A stretch of 41,880 bases of DNA from Treponema sp. (GTDB taxonomy: Bacteria > Spirochaetota > Spirochaetia > Treponematales > Breznakiellaceae), in contig JAISOX010000082.1 of NCBI GenBank assembly GCA_031275325.1, positions 1-41,880 of the forward strand, given 5' to 3'. This document shows, piece by piece, positions 8,594 through 19,289 of this stretch (its first letter is position 1; every line of letters begins with the position of its first letter). The translations under genes and the position numbers were made by a program. Below the pieces are notes generated by a model. The model had not been told where the DNA came from. It worked only from the letters and a program-made list of their open reading frames with translations, and searched no databases.

Positions 8594-10015
8594 ATGACTG
8601 ATTCCACTATACACAATGCGCTGCGTTCCATTCCGGCAATGGATGAACTGCTCAATACGCCCTGGGCGCTTGCATTTTCAGGCAGGCTGGGGAGGGAGAC
8701 GGTAAAAAAAATAATAGCAGAGGCGCTGGACGGGTTAAAGCGGGATATATGCGCCGGCGCGCAATTCAATATGCCGGTGGATGGGCTTGCCGCGTTTCGT
8801 GCGGAAAATCTGCTCCGCGCGCGGGCGTCGAGTACGCTTAAACCGGTGATAAATGCTACGGGCGTGGTGGTGCATACCAACCTTGGCCGGTCGCCGCTTG
8901 CCAAGGAGGCCCTTCGCGCGGTACATGAGATTGCAGGCGTTTACAGTACCCTGGAATATGCACCGGAAAAAGGCGGACGGGACGGGCGCAATGCTCATGT
9001 TGAATGGAGCGTCTGCCAGATGACCGGCGCTGAAGCCGCGCTGGTGGTGAACAATAATGCCGCGGCGGTACTGCTGGCGTTGTCCGCGACGGCTGCGGGA
9101 CGGGAAGTGATCGTATCCTGCGGGGAGCTTGTCGAGATAGGCGGCTCTTTCAGAATTCCCGAAATAATCTCTTTTTCGGGCGCAAAAATGACCGCTATTG
9201 GCTGTACAAACGTAACCCGTATAAGGGACTACCGTAACGCAATCACGGAAAATACCGCGGTTTTGCTCAAGGTTCACCCCTCAAACTACCGGATAGACGG
9301 TTTTGTAAAACCCGTTCCCCGTGAAGAACTGGCGGAACTGGCGGCTTCCCGGGCGCTGGTATTCATGGAGGATCTTGGCAGCGGCCTCCTCTGTCAGCCT
9401 GGCGTCTCCTTTGCAAACCGGGAACATCAGGTCAGGGATTGTCTTAAATCTGGCGCGGGCGTGGTAACTTTTTCGGGGGACAAATTACTTGGCGGGCCGC
9501 AGATCGGCGTAATCGCCGGTTCAAAGCATCTGATAGACACGATGAAGCGCCACCAGCTTTTGCGGGCGCTGCGGGTGGATAAAATGACCCTCGCGGCCTT
9601 TGAAGCGACGCTCCGGATGTATCTTTCCGGCAGGCAGGGTGAGATTCCGGTGATCAGGATGATAGAAGCGGACAAAAAGACGCTTCTTAAAAAAGCCCGG
9701 GCTTTGTGCCGTATGTTGAAGGACGCCGCGGCCCGGGTGAACGCCGTTGCTCTTGTCATTTCTGTTGTGGAGACCTGTGACGCGGTGGGCGGCGGCGCGT
9801 ATCCCACGGACAAACTTCCTGGTTACGGCGTTGCGGTCCGGGCCGCTTCCGGCAGCGCCGAAGGACTCGCGCTGGGTCTCAGAACAGCCCCTATTCCGGT
9901 GATTCCGGGGCTACGGGACGGCTGCGTCATCCTTCATGTCCGCGCGCTGTTACCCGGCGATGAGCAGTCAATCGCTGCGGCATTTACCGCGGCATTGTCC
10001 GCTATGGGCAGGTAA
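8594..10015 (+). CDS. selA: L-seryl-tRNA(Sec) selenium transferase
   Basis: KPVINATGVVVHTNLGRSPLAKEA and VTFSGDKLLGGPQIGVIAG (PLP lysine region) are SelA hallmarks. Confidence 0.97.
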   Translation: MTDSTIHNALRSIPAMDELLNTPWALAFSGRLGRETVKKIIAEALDGLKRDICAGAQFNMPVDGLAAFRAENLLRARASSTLKPVINATGVVVHTNLGRSPLAKEALRAVHEIAGVYSTLEYAPEKGGRDGRNAHVEWSVCQMTGAEAALVVNNNAAAVLLALSATAAGREVIVSCGELVEIGGSFRIPEIISFSGAKMTAIGCTNVTRIRDYRNAITENTAVLLKVHPSNYRIDGFVKPVPREELAELAASRALVFMEDLGSGLLCQPGVSFANREHQVRDCLKSGAGVVTFSGDKLLGGPQIGVIAGSKHLIDTMKRHQLLRALRVDKMTLAAFEATLRMYLSGRQGEIPVIRMIEADKKTLLKKARALCRMLKDAAARVNAVALVISVVETCDAVGGGAYPTDKLPGYGVAVRAASGSAEGLALGLRTAPIPVIPGLRDGCVILHVRALLPGDEQSIAAAFTAALSAMGR

Positions 10016-10284
10016 GCAGGGAGTACAATACGGCGATTTCGATAGAAACATACAATTATACTATGCCAGGATCAACGTTATGGGACTTGGAAAGATGAAC
10101 CGGTTTGCTGCGGTTGACCTTTGTCCGATACAAGCGGTCAATAGCTCCTCCTTTTTGTTCAAGAGATACCGATTTATTACTTAACATAAAGGGATCAGTG
10201 AAATTAAACAACATAACAAACAAAATTGGTGCGAAATGATTGCCTTCTTATAATACCTTATGGTTTAAATAAGCGTCATGGACC

Positions 10285-10396
10285 GGTTCGGAAACCTCCA
10301 CTGCTGAACCCCAGCCCCTTAGCACATGCAGCAGGTTCAGTGTTTTGTAAGGCCGGTACTGGGCTAAAGCCTCCGGCAGCCAACCGGGTTGCCGGG
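10285..10396. repeat. Composite multi-hairpin element, copy A (between selA and the HU-like gene)
   Basis: Ordered short inverted repeats GGTTcggaAACC, CTGAACC...GGTTCAG, GGCTaaAGCC, CGGCAG-CCAACCGGG-TTGCCG; same order near 24947-25098. Confidence 0.6.
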
Positions 10397-10523
10397 CCAA
10401 GTCCTCGAATCTTCTAAAATCGTCCGGTTATTTTGAAAAAAGCTCCGATAATTTCGATAAAGACTTGATAAAAATAAATTTCTACCCCTATGATTAGCTA
10501 ATTTTCCCTGAAAAGGAGTATAT

Positions 10524-10838
10524 ATGCCGGTTAAACTGAAGAAAATCAAGCGGAAAAGCCCGCTTAATACGGCGCTTTCCAAGTGGTATCGTACTCAGGA
10601 GACCACCGGAAGCGTGGGCTTACAGGAAATCGAGGGACGGGCCGCGCTTTCCCTGGGGGACATACAGAGCGTCAAACTGGAGGATTTGGGGACATTCCGC
10701 ATTACCCTATCCAGTGAGGGCATGGCAACCCCGGATGAGTTGAACGCCCGTCATGGTAAAGGGACAAAGCTGGTGTTTTTGCCGAGGGTTGAACTGAAAC
10801 GCAGCCTTGGGGATATTTCTTTTGAAAGGGCGCCGTAA
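10524..10838 (+). CDS. Short HU/IHF-superfamily-like (Bacteroidetes-type 'HU-HIG' style) DNA-binding protein
   Basis: 104 aa with [12 protein letters not shown]...[21 protein letters not shown] resembling FGSFrltlSSEG...F.PgkeLk..L..i.Fek of that family; RBS aaaaggag. Confidence 0.65.
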   Translation: MPVKLKKIKRKSPLNTALSKWYRTQETTGSVGLQEIEGRAALSLGDIQSVKLEDLGTFRITLSSEGMATPDELNARHGKGTKLVFLPRVELKRSLGDISFERAP

Positions 10839-10843
10839 AAATA

Positions 10844-12793
10844 ATGGAGTACCCCTTTATATTTGGGACTGCCGGGCATATCGACCACGGTAAAACCGCG
10901 CTTGTACGGGCTCTCACAGGAGTAGACTGCGACCGCCTTGAGGAAGAAAAGCGCCGGGGTATCACCATTGAGCTGGGTTTTGCCCCATTGACCTTGGCTA
11001 ACGGGAAGACCGTGAGCATCGTGGATGTCCCCGGACACGAGCGCTTTATACGGCAAATGGCGGCAGGCGCTGCCGGTATGGACGCGGCCATGCTGGTAAT
11101 TGCGGCAAGCGAAGGGGTCATGCCCCAGACCCGGGAGCACCTGGATATTCTCCATATTCTTGGCGTCAAATTCGGTTTGGTGGCTCTGACCAAGAAAGAT
11201 TTGGTTGACGGCGAAACCCTGGAACTGGCGATTGCGGAAGCAGTGGACGTAATCCGGGGAACCTGCCTTGAGGCCGCGCCCATCATTCCTGTTTCATCGG
11301 TAACCGGAGAAGGGGTCTTACGCATACGGGAGGAAATGGAACGGATCCTGGATACCATACCGCCGAGAAAGGGGTTCGGCGCGTTTTTCCTTCCCATTGA
11401 CCGGGTCTTCAGCCAAAAGGGGTTCGGGACGGTGGTAACCGGAACTTCCTATCAGGGGAGTATTGCCGTAGGGGATGAAGTGGCTATTATGCCTTCCGCT
11501 GCGGTGGGAAAGGTCCGTTCCCTCCAGACCCATGGGGCGAATATCCATACGGTTCCCGCAGGTCAGCGGGTGGCCGTCAACCTCTCTTCCGTTTCCCAGG
11601 CCCAACTGGAGCGGGGGGATGCGGTCTGTGCAAAAGGGGCTTTTATCGCCACCAACTGCATGAATACCTGGCTTGAGGTCCTGCCCTCCGCGCCAAAGGG
11701 CGTAACTCACTGGCAGCGGGTGCGGCTCCATGTGGGGACCGCGGATGTTATCGCCAGGGTTTCCCTGCTCGACATGAAGGGGGACAAGAAAAAATCAGCC
11801 ATCCTGCCGGGAAGCGGCGGGCCTGCGCAGCTGCTCACCGAATCCAAAATAACCGTTACTGCGGGACAACGATTCGTGATTCGCTTCTACAGTCCGCTGC
11901 TCACCATAGGCGGGGGACGGATTATGCTGCCCAATGCGGAAGCGGTAAAAGGCAGGGCAGAGCGTGAAGCCAAAGCAGCCATAATCACGGCACTGTCAGG
12001 CGATTTCGGTCCGGTTTCCCTGCTTGCGGCAATCCTTTGGGATAAGGGCATCCTGAACGTATCCGGCCTGTTCGCGCTGTCCCAGATGGATAAAAAGGTA
12101 TTCCAGGAGAACCTGGGCTTACTGTCCGCTGCAGCGGAGAAATACGGACTTTTGGAATTCGGCTCATCCCGGAATTTCATCTCCGCGGCCGCGTTCGACC
12201 GGGCGCTCCATGGGGTGCTGCGGATTCTCCGGGACTTCCATGCCAAGTATCCTGAACGCGCGGGAATAGACGCCGAGAAATTACATGCCTCCCTGGGCGA
12301 TGGGGCGGCTAAAATTACCAGCGGGGATTTCAAAGAACTCATCCGCCTCATGGCGGCAAAAAATAGCATTGTGTCTGTTGAGGCCCAGGGAAAAACCTGT
12401 TACCGGATGGCAGGATACAGCCAGTCTCTGGATAAAAAACTCATGGACCTTGTGGAGCGTATCAGGGATGAGAGCGCGGGCGCGCGCTTCAATCTGGTAA
12501 AACTTTCGGAACTGGAAGAGAAACTAAGGGCTTCCCCTTCCTATATAAAGCGGGCGCTTGTCTTTTTGCGGGAAAGCGAGGACCTCAGGGTACTGGAAGG
12601 GGGCCTCTTGTTCCCCCGTGAGACCAGGGAACAGCTCCTTAGGGAGATTGCTTCGATGAACGGCGATATAACCGTGGCCTCCCTGCGGGACGCTCTGGGG
12701 GTGAACAGAAAATACAGCCTCGCGATGCTTGATTTCCTGGACGCCCAGGGATTGACCCAGCGGGTCGGGGATAAAAGGATTCTGAAAAGATAG
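10844..12793 (+). CDS. selB: Selenocysteine-specific elongation factor SelB
   Basis: [65 protein letters not shown]-terminal winged-helix region. Confidence 0.97.
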   Translation: MEYPFIFGTAGHIDHGKTALVRALTGVDCDRLEEEKRRGITIELGFAPLTLANGKTVSIVDVPGHERFIRQMAAGAAGMDAAMLVIAASEGVMPQTREHLDILHILGVKFGLVALTKKDLVDGETLELAIAEAVDVIRGTCLEAAPIIPVSSVTGEGVLRIREEMERILDTIPPRKGFGAFFLPIDRVFSQKGFGTVVTGTSYQGSIAVGDEVAIMPSAAVGKVRSLQTHGANIHTVPAGQRVAVNLSSVSQAQLERGDAVCAKGAFIATNCMNTWLEVLPSAPKGVTHWQRVRLHVGTADVIARVSLLDMKGDKKKSAILPGSGGPAQLLTESKITVTAGQRFVIRFYSPLLTIGGGRIMLPNAEAVKGRAEREAKAAIITALSGDFGPVSLLAAILWDKGILNVSGLFALSQMDKKVFQENLGLLSAAAEKYGLLEFGSSRNFISAAAFDRALHGVLRILRDFHAKYPERAGIDAEKLHASLGDGAAKITSGDFKELIRLMAAKNSIVSVEAQGKTCYRMAGYSQSLDKKLMDLVERIRDESAGARFNLVKLSELEEKLRASPSYIKRALVFLRESEDLRVLEGGLLFPRETREQLLREIASMNGDITVASLRDALGVNRKYSLAMLDFLDAQGLTQRVGDKRILKR

Positions 12794-12815
12794 GGCTTAT
12801 CGTTCCCGCGGCGCG

Positions 12816-13952
12816 CTACAGATCGGACAGCGCTTCAAGGACCGCGTCAATGTCTTCCTCGGTTGTTTCCCTGCCAAAACTGAAACGAACCGTGCCGCCC
12901 GGATAGGTCCCGGCGGTTTTATGGGCCAGGGGAGAACAGTGCAGCCCGCTGCGGGTAATGATGCCCCGGGTTTCAAACAACTGTCTTGCGGCTTCTCCTG
13001 AGTCGTATCCCTGGACAACCACTGAAACAGGCGCTGCCCTGCGATCCGGGTCGAGGGGGCCGTAGCGTGTTACTTTTTTTAGTTCCCCCAGCCCCGCGAT
13101 GAAGCGCGCGGTGAGGGAGCGTTCCCGTTCCCGTATGTTTTCCACGCCGGCGCGTAAAATCTCCTCTACGGATACGGCAAGGCTGAGTATGCCTATGGTG
13201 TTTTGCGTGCCTGGTTCGAACTTGTCCGGCATGAACTGCGGCATATCAAGGGAACCGGACGCGCTGCCGGTGCCTCCCGACGCCCAGGGCCGCATTTCAC
13301 GGGAAGCCCCATCCCCAATCACGAAGCCGCCAATGCCCGCAAGACCGCCAAGCCCCTTATGACCGGTAAACACGATAACATCGGCAATGCCCCAATCTCC
13401 TCCCGTAACCGGCAAGACGCCGGCAGTCTGCGCCGTGTCCAAAATAGAAAGAACGCCGTACTCCCGGGCAATCCTGCAACATTCCGCTGCAGGCAATAGC
13501 GTACCGAGCACATTTGACGCATGGGACATGACGAGGAGCCTGGTGTTTTTTCGTATAGCCTTGCGGAGGGTTTCGGCGTCCAGCGAACCATCGGAATCGC
13601 ACTGAAGCCAGCCTATCTCTATCACGCTGTTTTTTCGCAGAGCCTCAAGCGGCCGCGCGGACGCGTTGTGTTCCACCATCGTGGCCAGTACGTGGTCTCC
13701 CGGCCTGATCAGGCCGTTTATCGCCATATTCAGCGACTGGGTTGCGCCGCTGGTGAACAGCACCTGCAAGGGATCAGCCGCATTGAAAAGCCTCGCGAGG
13801 GCTTTGCGGGCCCGCAGGGCTATCGCCCCCGCCTCAAGCCCCTCAAAATTCCGGGCCGCGTTAAGGTGTGTTCCGCCAAGGTATTCGCAGAGTTCTTTGA
13901 CCACCCCAGGGGACAAGGCAGGAGAGGTGGCGGCATAATTGGCGTATATCAT
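12816..13952 (-). CDS. NifS-like cysteine desulfurase family protein (aminotransferase class V)
   Basis: IYANYAATSPALSPGV; HKGLGGLAGIGGFVIGDG PLP-lysine region; RSGLHCSPLAHKTAGTYPGGTVRFSFG. Confidence 0.88.
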   Translation of the reverse strand: MIYANYAATSPALSPGVVKELCEYLGGTHLNAARNFEGLEAGAIALRARKALARLFNAADPLQVLFTSGATQSLNMAINGLIRPGDHVLATMVEHNASARPLEALRKNSVIEIGWLQCDSDGSLDAETLRKAIRKNTRLLVMSHASNVLGTLLPAAECCRIAREYGVLSILDTAQTAGVLPVTGGDWGIADVIVFTGHKGLGGLAGIGGFVIGDGASREMRPWASGGTGSASGSLDMPQFMPDKFEPGTQNTIGILSLAVSVEEILRAGVENIRERERSLTARFIAGLGELKKVTRYGPLDPDRRAAPVSVVVQGYDSGEAARQLFETRGIITRSGLHCSPLAHKTAGTYPGGTVRFSFGRETTEEDIDAVLEALSDL

Positions 13953-14590
13953 ATGGTAAGCACGACAGACGCCTTGGCCAAACGGTTTACTATGTGCATC
14001 ATGTCCACAATGCTTCCCACCGCCAGGGATTCGGTCAAGGTATAGTAATTGGCGCAGGTTCCACAGGTGTATATTCCCGTGCCTTTCTCTTCCAGCGCCT
14101 TGAGGTCAGGGACGGTATTTGCCCCTGCCGTGGTGAGCCGCGCCCCGCCGTTTAAAAACATGACCGCTTCAGGCAGGGGGTTTAATTGGGTCAGTGAAAA
14201 GATAAACCCTTTGATAAGCATACGCCCAAGTTCATCTGAGCCTCTGCCCATAGTATCGGAGGTTATCAGCACGACCGGCCCCTTCTTCGCCCCATCCCCG
14301 ATGGCGGGGAGAGTTTCCGGCGGACTGTCCGGCTGCGGTTCCGGCGGAGATTCCGTGGTAAAAATGCGGCCGGCCTCTGGGTTTTTCACGATACGTACCC
14401 GGTACGCGTGCCCCTCCTCAACATACGAAAAACCGCAGCCGGTTCCCTTTGCCATCTTTTCGAGGTTTTGCACCGCGGCCGTGTTGTCCACCAACACCAT
14501 AACCCCCGCTGCATCCTGTTCGGCAAGGATTTCTTGTGCTTTTACCACCGGAATGGGGCAGGGCTGCCCCAGCATATCCAATGTTTTCAT
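13949..14590 (-). CDS. yedF: YedF-type selenium metabolism protein (TusA domain plus DsrE-like domain)
   Basis: MKTLDMLGQPCPIPVVKAQEIL N-terminal TusA domain; VVLITSDTMGRGSDELGRMLIKGFIFSLTQ C-terminal region. Confidence 0.9.
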   Translation of the reverse strand: MKTLDMLGQPCPIPVVKAQEILAEQDAAGVMVLVDNTAAVQNLEKMAKGTGCGFSYVEEGHAYRVRIVKNPEAGRIFTTESPPEPQPDSPPETLPAIGDGAKKGPVVLITSDTMGRGSDELGRMLIKGFIFSLTQLNPLPEAVMFLNGGARLTTAGANTVPDLKALEEKGTGIYTCGTCANYYTLTESLAVGSIVDMMHIVNRLAKASVVLTI

Positions 14591-14642
14591 ACAAACCTCC
14601 TGTTACTATGGGTGAAGCGCAACAAATCCCTAGTGTAACGGT

Positions 14643-15674
14643 TCATCCGAATACTATCAAGTCTTCTGATCGGGGCAAGATTTCCCCTATGATCGCAGCG
14701 GATCCGTCTCCCCCGTTTTTTATGCGCCGGATAAGTGCATCCGCTTCATCGGGCGGCGCGGCTATCAAAAGCCCGCCCGATGTCTGGGGGTCGAACAGCA
14801 ACTCCTGGACGGCAAAGGGGAGCGGGTTTACGTTGACGGCCTTTTCCACACGGTTGCGGTTGCGCTGTCCCGCAGCGGTCAAGAGATACGCATTGGCGTA
14901 GTCCGCTGCCTCGGGAATACGGGGCAGCGCGTCAGGGTAGAGCATAATTGATACTGCGTCCCCTGCCATCTCCAGGGCATGAACAAGCAGCCCGAAGCCG
15001 GTAACATCGGTACAGGCGCTTACCTCAAAACCCGCCATGGCTTCGCAGGCATAGCGGTTCAGCCTTTCCATGGATGCAACCGCCTGCTGGACCGCCTGCT
15101 CCTCCGCCATCCCCACCCGGAGCGCGGCCATCACGATGCCTACGCCCAGGGGTTTGGTGAGCAGCAATGTATGCCCGGCTTTGGGCGTATTGTTGCGCAG
15201 GATCTTCGCGGTTTCAACCGTGCCGGTAACGGCCAGGCCGTATTTTGGCTCCCGGTCGTATATGGAGTGTCCGCCGCCCAGCACCGCGCCGGCTTCCGCG
15301 ATTTTTTCCGCGCCTCCGGCCAGTATATCCGCCAGAATCTTGGTATCCAGGGCTTCGGGGAAACACACCAGATTCAGCGCAAGAACCGGCCGTCCGCCCA
15401 TGGCCCACACATCGCTGAGGGCGTTTGCCGCGGCGATCCGCCCAAACCTGCGGGCCTCATTGATCATGGGGGGGAAAAAATCAACCGTGAATATGAGGGA
15501 CTGTTTCTCATCAAGTTGATAAACCGCCGCGTCATCGGAAGCGTCGTATCCCACGAGCAGCCGTTTATCCTTACTCCCTGGGATCCCCGCGAGCAGGCGC
15601 AGAAGCCCCTCGCTTTCTATCTTGGCCCCGCAGCCGCCGCTTACGCAGTTTGACCACAACGTACCCTGTACCAT
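14643..15674 (-). CDS. selD: Selenide, water dikinase (Cys form)
   Basis: SGGCGAKI catalytic Cys/Lys motif; TVDFFPPMINEARRFGRIAAANALSDVWAMGGRPVLALNLV; ACTDVTGFGLLVHALEM. Confidence 0.96.
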   Translation of the reverse strand: MVQGTLWSNCVSGGCGAKIESEGLLRLLAGIPGSKDKRLLVGYDASDDAAVYQLDEKQSLIFTVDFFPPMINEARRFGRIAAANALSDVWAMGGRPVLALNLVCFPEALDTKILADILAGGAEKIAEAGAVLGGGHSIYDREPKYGLAVTGTVETAKILRNNTPKAGHTLLLTKPLGVGIVMAALRVGMAEEQAVQQAVASMERLNRYACEAMAGFEVSACTDVTGFGLLVHALEMAGDAVSIMLYPDALPRIPEAADYANAYLLTAAGQRNRNRVEKAVNVNPLPFAVQELLFDPQTSGGLLIAAPPDEADALIRRIKNGGDGSAAIIGEILPRSEDLIVFG

Positions 15675-16020
15675 ACATGCTCCTTCTTACCGCTTACAAA
15701 GCATCTCCTGGGCCAGTATACTTGGTATTGCAAACCATGTCTTGTATCCATGCCTTGCATGAAAGGTTAGGGCTATACTGCTGGTAAAGCTCCATCCGGC
15801 CGCCCCTATTGGAAAGGTCCTTATTAGCGTGTCTTTTTGCCGGTCAGCGGGTTTGGTTCTTCCCCAAAATATGCGGCAGCAAGCCCTGCGGGTACCTTGC
15901 GCGGTGCGGCTGCGCGGTGAAGGGCTGGCATAAAACAAAAGGACATGGGCAAGGATACAAGCCTATGCCCTTCCGCAGAACGTCGATAAGGCCCCTGCCA
16001 AGAGGTTACCCCTGCTTGTC

Positions 16021-16083
16021 CGCAGATTTCACGGATTTTCACCGGTTTAAGCGGGCTTTAGTTCAAAAATCCGTGTAATCTGT
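16021..16083. repeat. Long imperfect inverted repeat
   Basis: CGCAGATTTCACGGATTTT...AAAATCCGTGTAATCTGTG; arms about 19 nt with 17 matches. Confidence 0.85.
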
Positions 16084-16102
16084 GAACCCTTATGCGCTTG
16101 GT

Positions 16103-16765
16103 TTATCCGATGATGGCGGAAACCACCGGGGACCACTGCCCCTGGTCGCCCTTGCTGTTTTCGTAGCAGGAAGCGTAGTACGCGGTCTTTCCCTGGTCCG
16201 CTTCCGTGTGCGGGATGACAAGGCTCGTGCGCCGGCTGAAACGGGACTTGGGCAGGTCCTCCCCGGCAGGAGGCCGCTCCCCGCCCACCTGCCAGGCGTA
16301 ACGCACCCCGTACGCGTCCCCTGGTTTGGCGGTGTCCTTCCGCCCCCGGTTCAGGGCCCGTACGCGGTGCTCGTAGTGGTTGACCGTGTTCTCCACCACG
16401 GTCTCAGGCTGGGATGCAGGCGCCGGGTGGGGCGTGGGTTTCGTATCCGCGGGATGAATCCCCAGGGTCTGTTTCACGTCGTCCGGGATTTTTTTGTTGT
16501 ACCGGACGCTCGTCCTGGCAAAATCCCGCAGCGCGCTGCTGACCGCGTCCTTGGCCTCTTCCTTTAACAGCCGTTTCGCGGATGAATCGTCCGCCTCGAA
16601 CCCGCTTCGGGCGTTCAAGAACGCGTCGATCTTCCCCAAAACAGCGGTAACCTCCGCCTGTTCCCAGCCGTACGCGGCGACGCTTTGGGAGTCCGACAGA
16701 ACCGCCTTCCATTTCCCGCATAAATCGACTAAATCCTGTTCTCGTTTGGGCATCCAATCCGCCAT
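16103..16765 (-). CDS. Hypothetical protein (220 aa)
   Basis: Complete ORF with RBS-like aggagg upstream (minus); coherent composition; no family recognised with confidence. Confidence 0.6.
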   Translation of the reverse strand: MADWMPKREQDLVDLCGKWKAVLSDSQSVAAYGWEQAEVTAVLGKIDAFLNARSGFEADDSSAKRLLKEEAKDAVSSALRDFARTSVRYNKKIPDDVKQTLGIHPADTKPTPHPAPASQPETVVENTVNHYEHRVRALNRGRKDTAKPGDAYGVRYAWQVGGERPPAGEDLPKSRFSRRTSLVIPHTEADQGKTAYYASCYENSKGDQGQWSPVVSAIIG

Positions 16766-16809
16766 TTTTACCTCCTTATGGCTTCCCCTTGGAATGAACC
16801 GTTACCGAA

Positions 16810-16893
16810 CCCAAGTCTCTTGCGCGGAGACCCGGCTCTCTGAACCGGAAACCCGGGTTTCTTGCGCGGAGACCCGGCTCCGCAAGCTCAAGA
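16810..16893. repeat. Tandem array, four degenerate 21-bp units
   Basis: cccaagtctcttgcgcggaga / cccggctctctgaaccggaaa / cccgggtttcttgcgcggaga / cccggctccgcaagctcaaga. Confidence 0.85.
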
Positions 16894-17251
16894 CCTCAGT
16901 CCCACGCCTTTCGATTGTACTACGGGTTCCTCAAAACCGCAAGCGCGGGAACAGTGCAAAGGGCCGGGAATTACCCGGTTTCTTCAAGCCTTGAACCGGG
17001 CAGGCCCTGTCCCGCAGGCGATGCCCCTTCAGTTTCCTGCGCAAAATCCGGCGCTTTACCCTTCCGCAGATCCCCCCTGCCGGTAACTGCATCGGTGATG
17101 AAGCCAAGGCGGAACTGGTCAGGCGGTATCAAAACTACAACCCGGTCTTGCTCCAACAGGCGGTTCACCGGGCAGTGTGATGCGCAGGATGGAGCGGAAC
17201 CGCGGAGCGGTCCTCCTGCGCCTCATCAAGAAGAAACGGCCCGTGAAAGCC

Positions 17252-19129
17252 TCAGGCCGCGTGCTGGTTTTGTCCGGCTAATTGCTTCGCCTTATCCAGG
17301 GACGCTTCAATATGGCGGCTCGCCAGCCGCACCTCTTGCACCTGTTCCCGTACTTCTTGGGAAATACGTTTCAGGGATTCCACTTCTTTATGGATCACAT
17401 CACTCCCCTGGTGTATGGCCCCGGTTCCCTCCCGGACCTGCTCTGTCATGTGTTCGATTACCTTCAAGCCTTCAAGAATCCGGCTTCCTCCTGCAGACTG
17501 TTCCTCCACTGCCTGGTATATGAGCCCGAAGGAACGGTTCATGGCGTTTATTTCATTGAAAATACGCTCCATGGCGATCATGGTTTCACCGGAGGCTTCC
17601 GTTACCTGTCCGATAGCCCCTTCCATGGCCTTGATTTCCCCGGAGATGTTTCCGGACTCCTTACTGGAAAGCTCCGCCAGCTTACGGATTTCCCCTGCCA
17701 CTACGGCAAACCCCCGGCCTGCTTCCCCGGCATGAGCCGCCTCTATGGCCGCGTTCATGGCTAAAATATTGGTTTGGGCCGCAATATTGGCAATGGTCAG
17801 GTTTGCATTCCCCAGGGCTTTGGACTGGCTCTGAATCTGTTCCACTTCGTTGTTGAGCCGGCGGAGTAACTTTTGCCCTGCTTCGGAGGAAGCGCTGAGG
17901 ATGGCGATCGTCTCTCCCCCCTGGGTAGCTGCCGAACGGACCGAGGCAATGTTTTTCACCATAAGGGCTATAGCCGCAGAAGATTCGTTAATCTGGGAAC
18001 CCTGGGTCTTGACCGCCTGGTCGAGGGACCTGATGTGGGCAATAATGTCCGCGATGGAACCCGCGGTCTGCTTGACCGATTGCAGCTGGGAATCGGCCTT
18101 GGTCTGTACCGCATCCATAGAACCGGTAATGAGTTCCAGATCTGCCGAGGATTGGGTTACGATGCTGGAGAGGCCCTTGCTGGTAGCGGCTATCTGGGCC
18201 AGATGGTCATTGCGGCTGTCGTCCATAGCTTTGCGGAGGCTGTCCCGTATGAGTACCAAGGCCCGCTGCATACTGCCGATTTCATCAGCTCTCAGGCGCT
18301 GTACGGCCACCTCAAAATTGAGGGCTGCCAGGGATTGGGCAATATGTTCCACCTCTTTTATGGGGGTGATGAGGGAGGAAGCCACGAGAAACGCCAAGGC
18401 CCCTGCCACGATAATCATCACGAACAAAGCCAGGGCCAATGCGGTTTGCGCGCGCTGTTCCAGGGCTTTTATGAAGGATATATCGTAATCCAGCCCTAAG
18501 ATGCTTACTACCGCGCCGTCTTTGATTATGGGGAGGAACCCGGATACCAAAACCCCCCACTGGCTCGTTACCGGAGTTTGGCTTACCTGTATGGTTTGGG
18601 TTTGGCATACCGTATCCAGCTCTGCCCCTAAAGCGTCGGTCCCATACAGCTCGTTGAGCCGCTGGAGGCCGTCATCGTTGTACACCTGGCCCAGGTGATC
18701 CTCCCCTAATAAGACCAGATCTGAATCCACCAGGAAGCGGTATTGGCCGTTCACCGGTTCCAGCACATAAATAGAAGCAAGCCCAAAGGCTTCCGCGATA
18801 GCGCGGAGATCCTGGTTGGTTTTCCAGAACGCCCCGGAGGCTCTCTCTGGTTCCGCGGCCAGGTATGCCCGGACATGCTGCTGGGGATGGGTAGTTTTCC
18901 ACAGGATGTACTCTTCCCGGGCCGCGGTTCCCTGCGCCCTCAGATAGGCAGGATCCGCCAATACCGGGTATTGGACCGTAATCATGGCCCCGGTCCGCTT
19001 CAGGGTATCCTGGTAGCTTTCTTTGATATAATCACGATAGGGGAAATACAGGATCAACCCCGCCCCCAACGCAGAAATCGTACTTAATCCGATAAAAATC
19101 ACAAAAAACCGTGTTTTAAGGCTCCTCAT
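17252..19129 (-). CDS. Methyl-accepting chemotaxis protein
   Basis: N-terminal TM and sensor domain, HAMP-like region, signalling hairpin [37 protein letters not shown]. Confidence 0.96.
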   Translation of the reverse strand: MRSLKTRFFVIFIGLSTISALGAGLILYFPYRDYIKESYQDTLKRTGAMITVQYPVLADPAYLRAQGTAAREEYILWKTTHPQQHVRAYLAAEPERASGAFWKTNQDLRAIAEAFGLASIYVLEPVNGQYRFLVDSDLVLLGEDHLGQVYNDDGLQRLNELYGTDALGAELDTVCQTQTIQVSQTPVTSQWGVLVSGFLPIIKDGAVVSILGLDYDISFIKALEQRAQTALALALFVMIIVAGALAFLVASSLITPIKEVEHIAQSLAALNFEVAVQRLRADEIGSMQRALVLIRDSLRKAMDDSRNDHLAQIAATSKGLSSIVTQSSADLELITGSMDAVQTKADSQLQSVKQTAGSIADIIAHIRSLDQAVKTQGSQINESSAAIALMVKNIASVRSAATQGGETIAILSASSEAGQKLLRRLNNEVEQIQSQSKALGNANLTIANIAAQTNILAMNAAIEAAHAGEAGRGFAVVAGEIRKLAELSSKESGNISGEIKAMEGAIGQVTEASGETMIAMERIFNEINAMNRSFGLIYQAVEEQSAGGSRILEGLKVIEHMTEQVREGTGAIHQGSDVIHKEVESLKRISQEVREQVQEVRLASRHIEASLDKAKQLAGQNQHAA

Positions 19130-19289
19130 GGCACCCTCCTTGACAACACTTTTAGTATAGTAAGACCTGGTTCACTATGCTACCTGTTTTATCAAAAAAG
19201 GGGATGTTCTTTATCTCTAAAACAGGGAACAGGCCGGGGCATCCCCCCAGGCTGGATTCCCGACGCGGCAGTGCAGAGCGGCTGATCCC

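Noticed and set aside
10226-10582. ORFs 10226-10417 (+) and 10364-10582 (-)
   Set aside because: Lie in the structured intergenic element and the HU-like gene leader; no coding signal.
15809-16078. ORF ending ...SADFTDFHRFKRALVQKSV
   Set aside because: Generated by the inverted repeat at 16021-16083; typical spurious translation.
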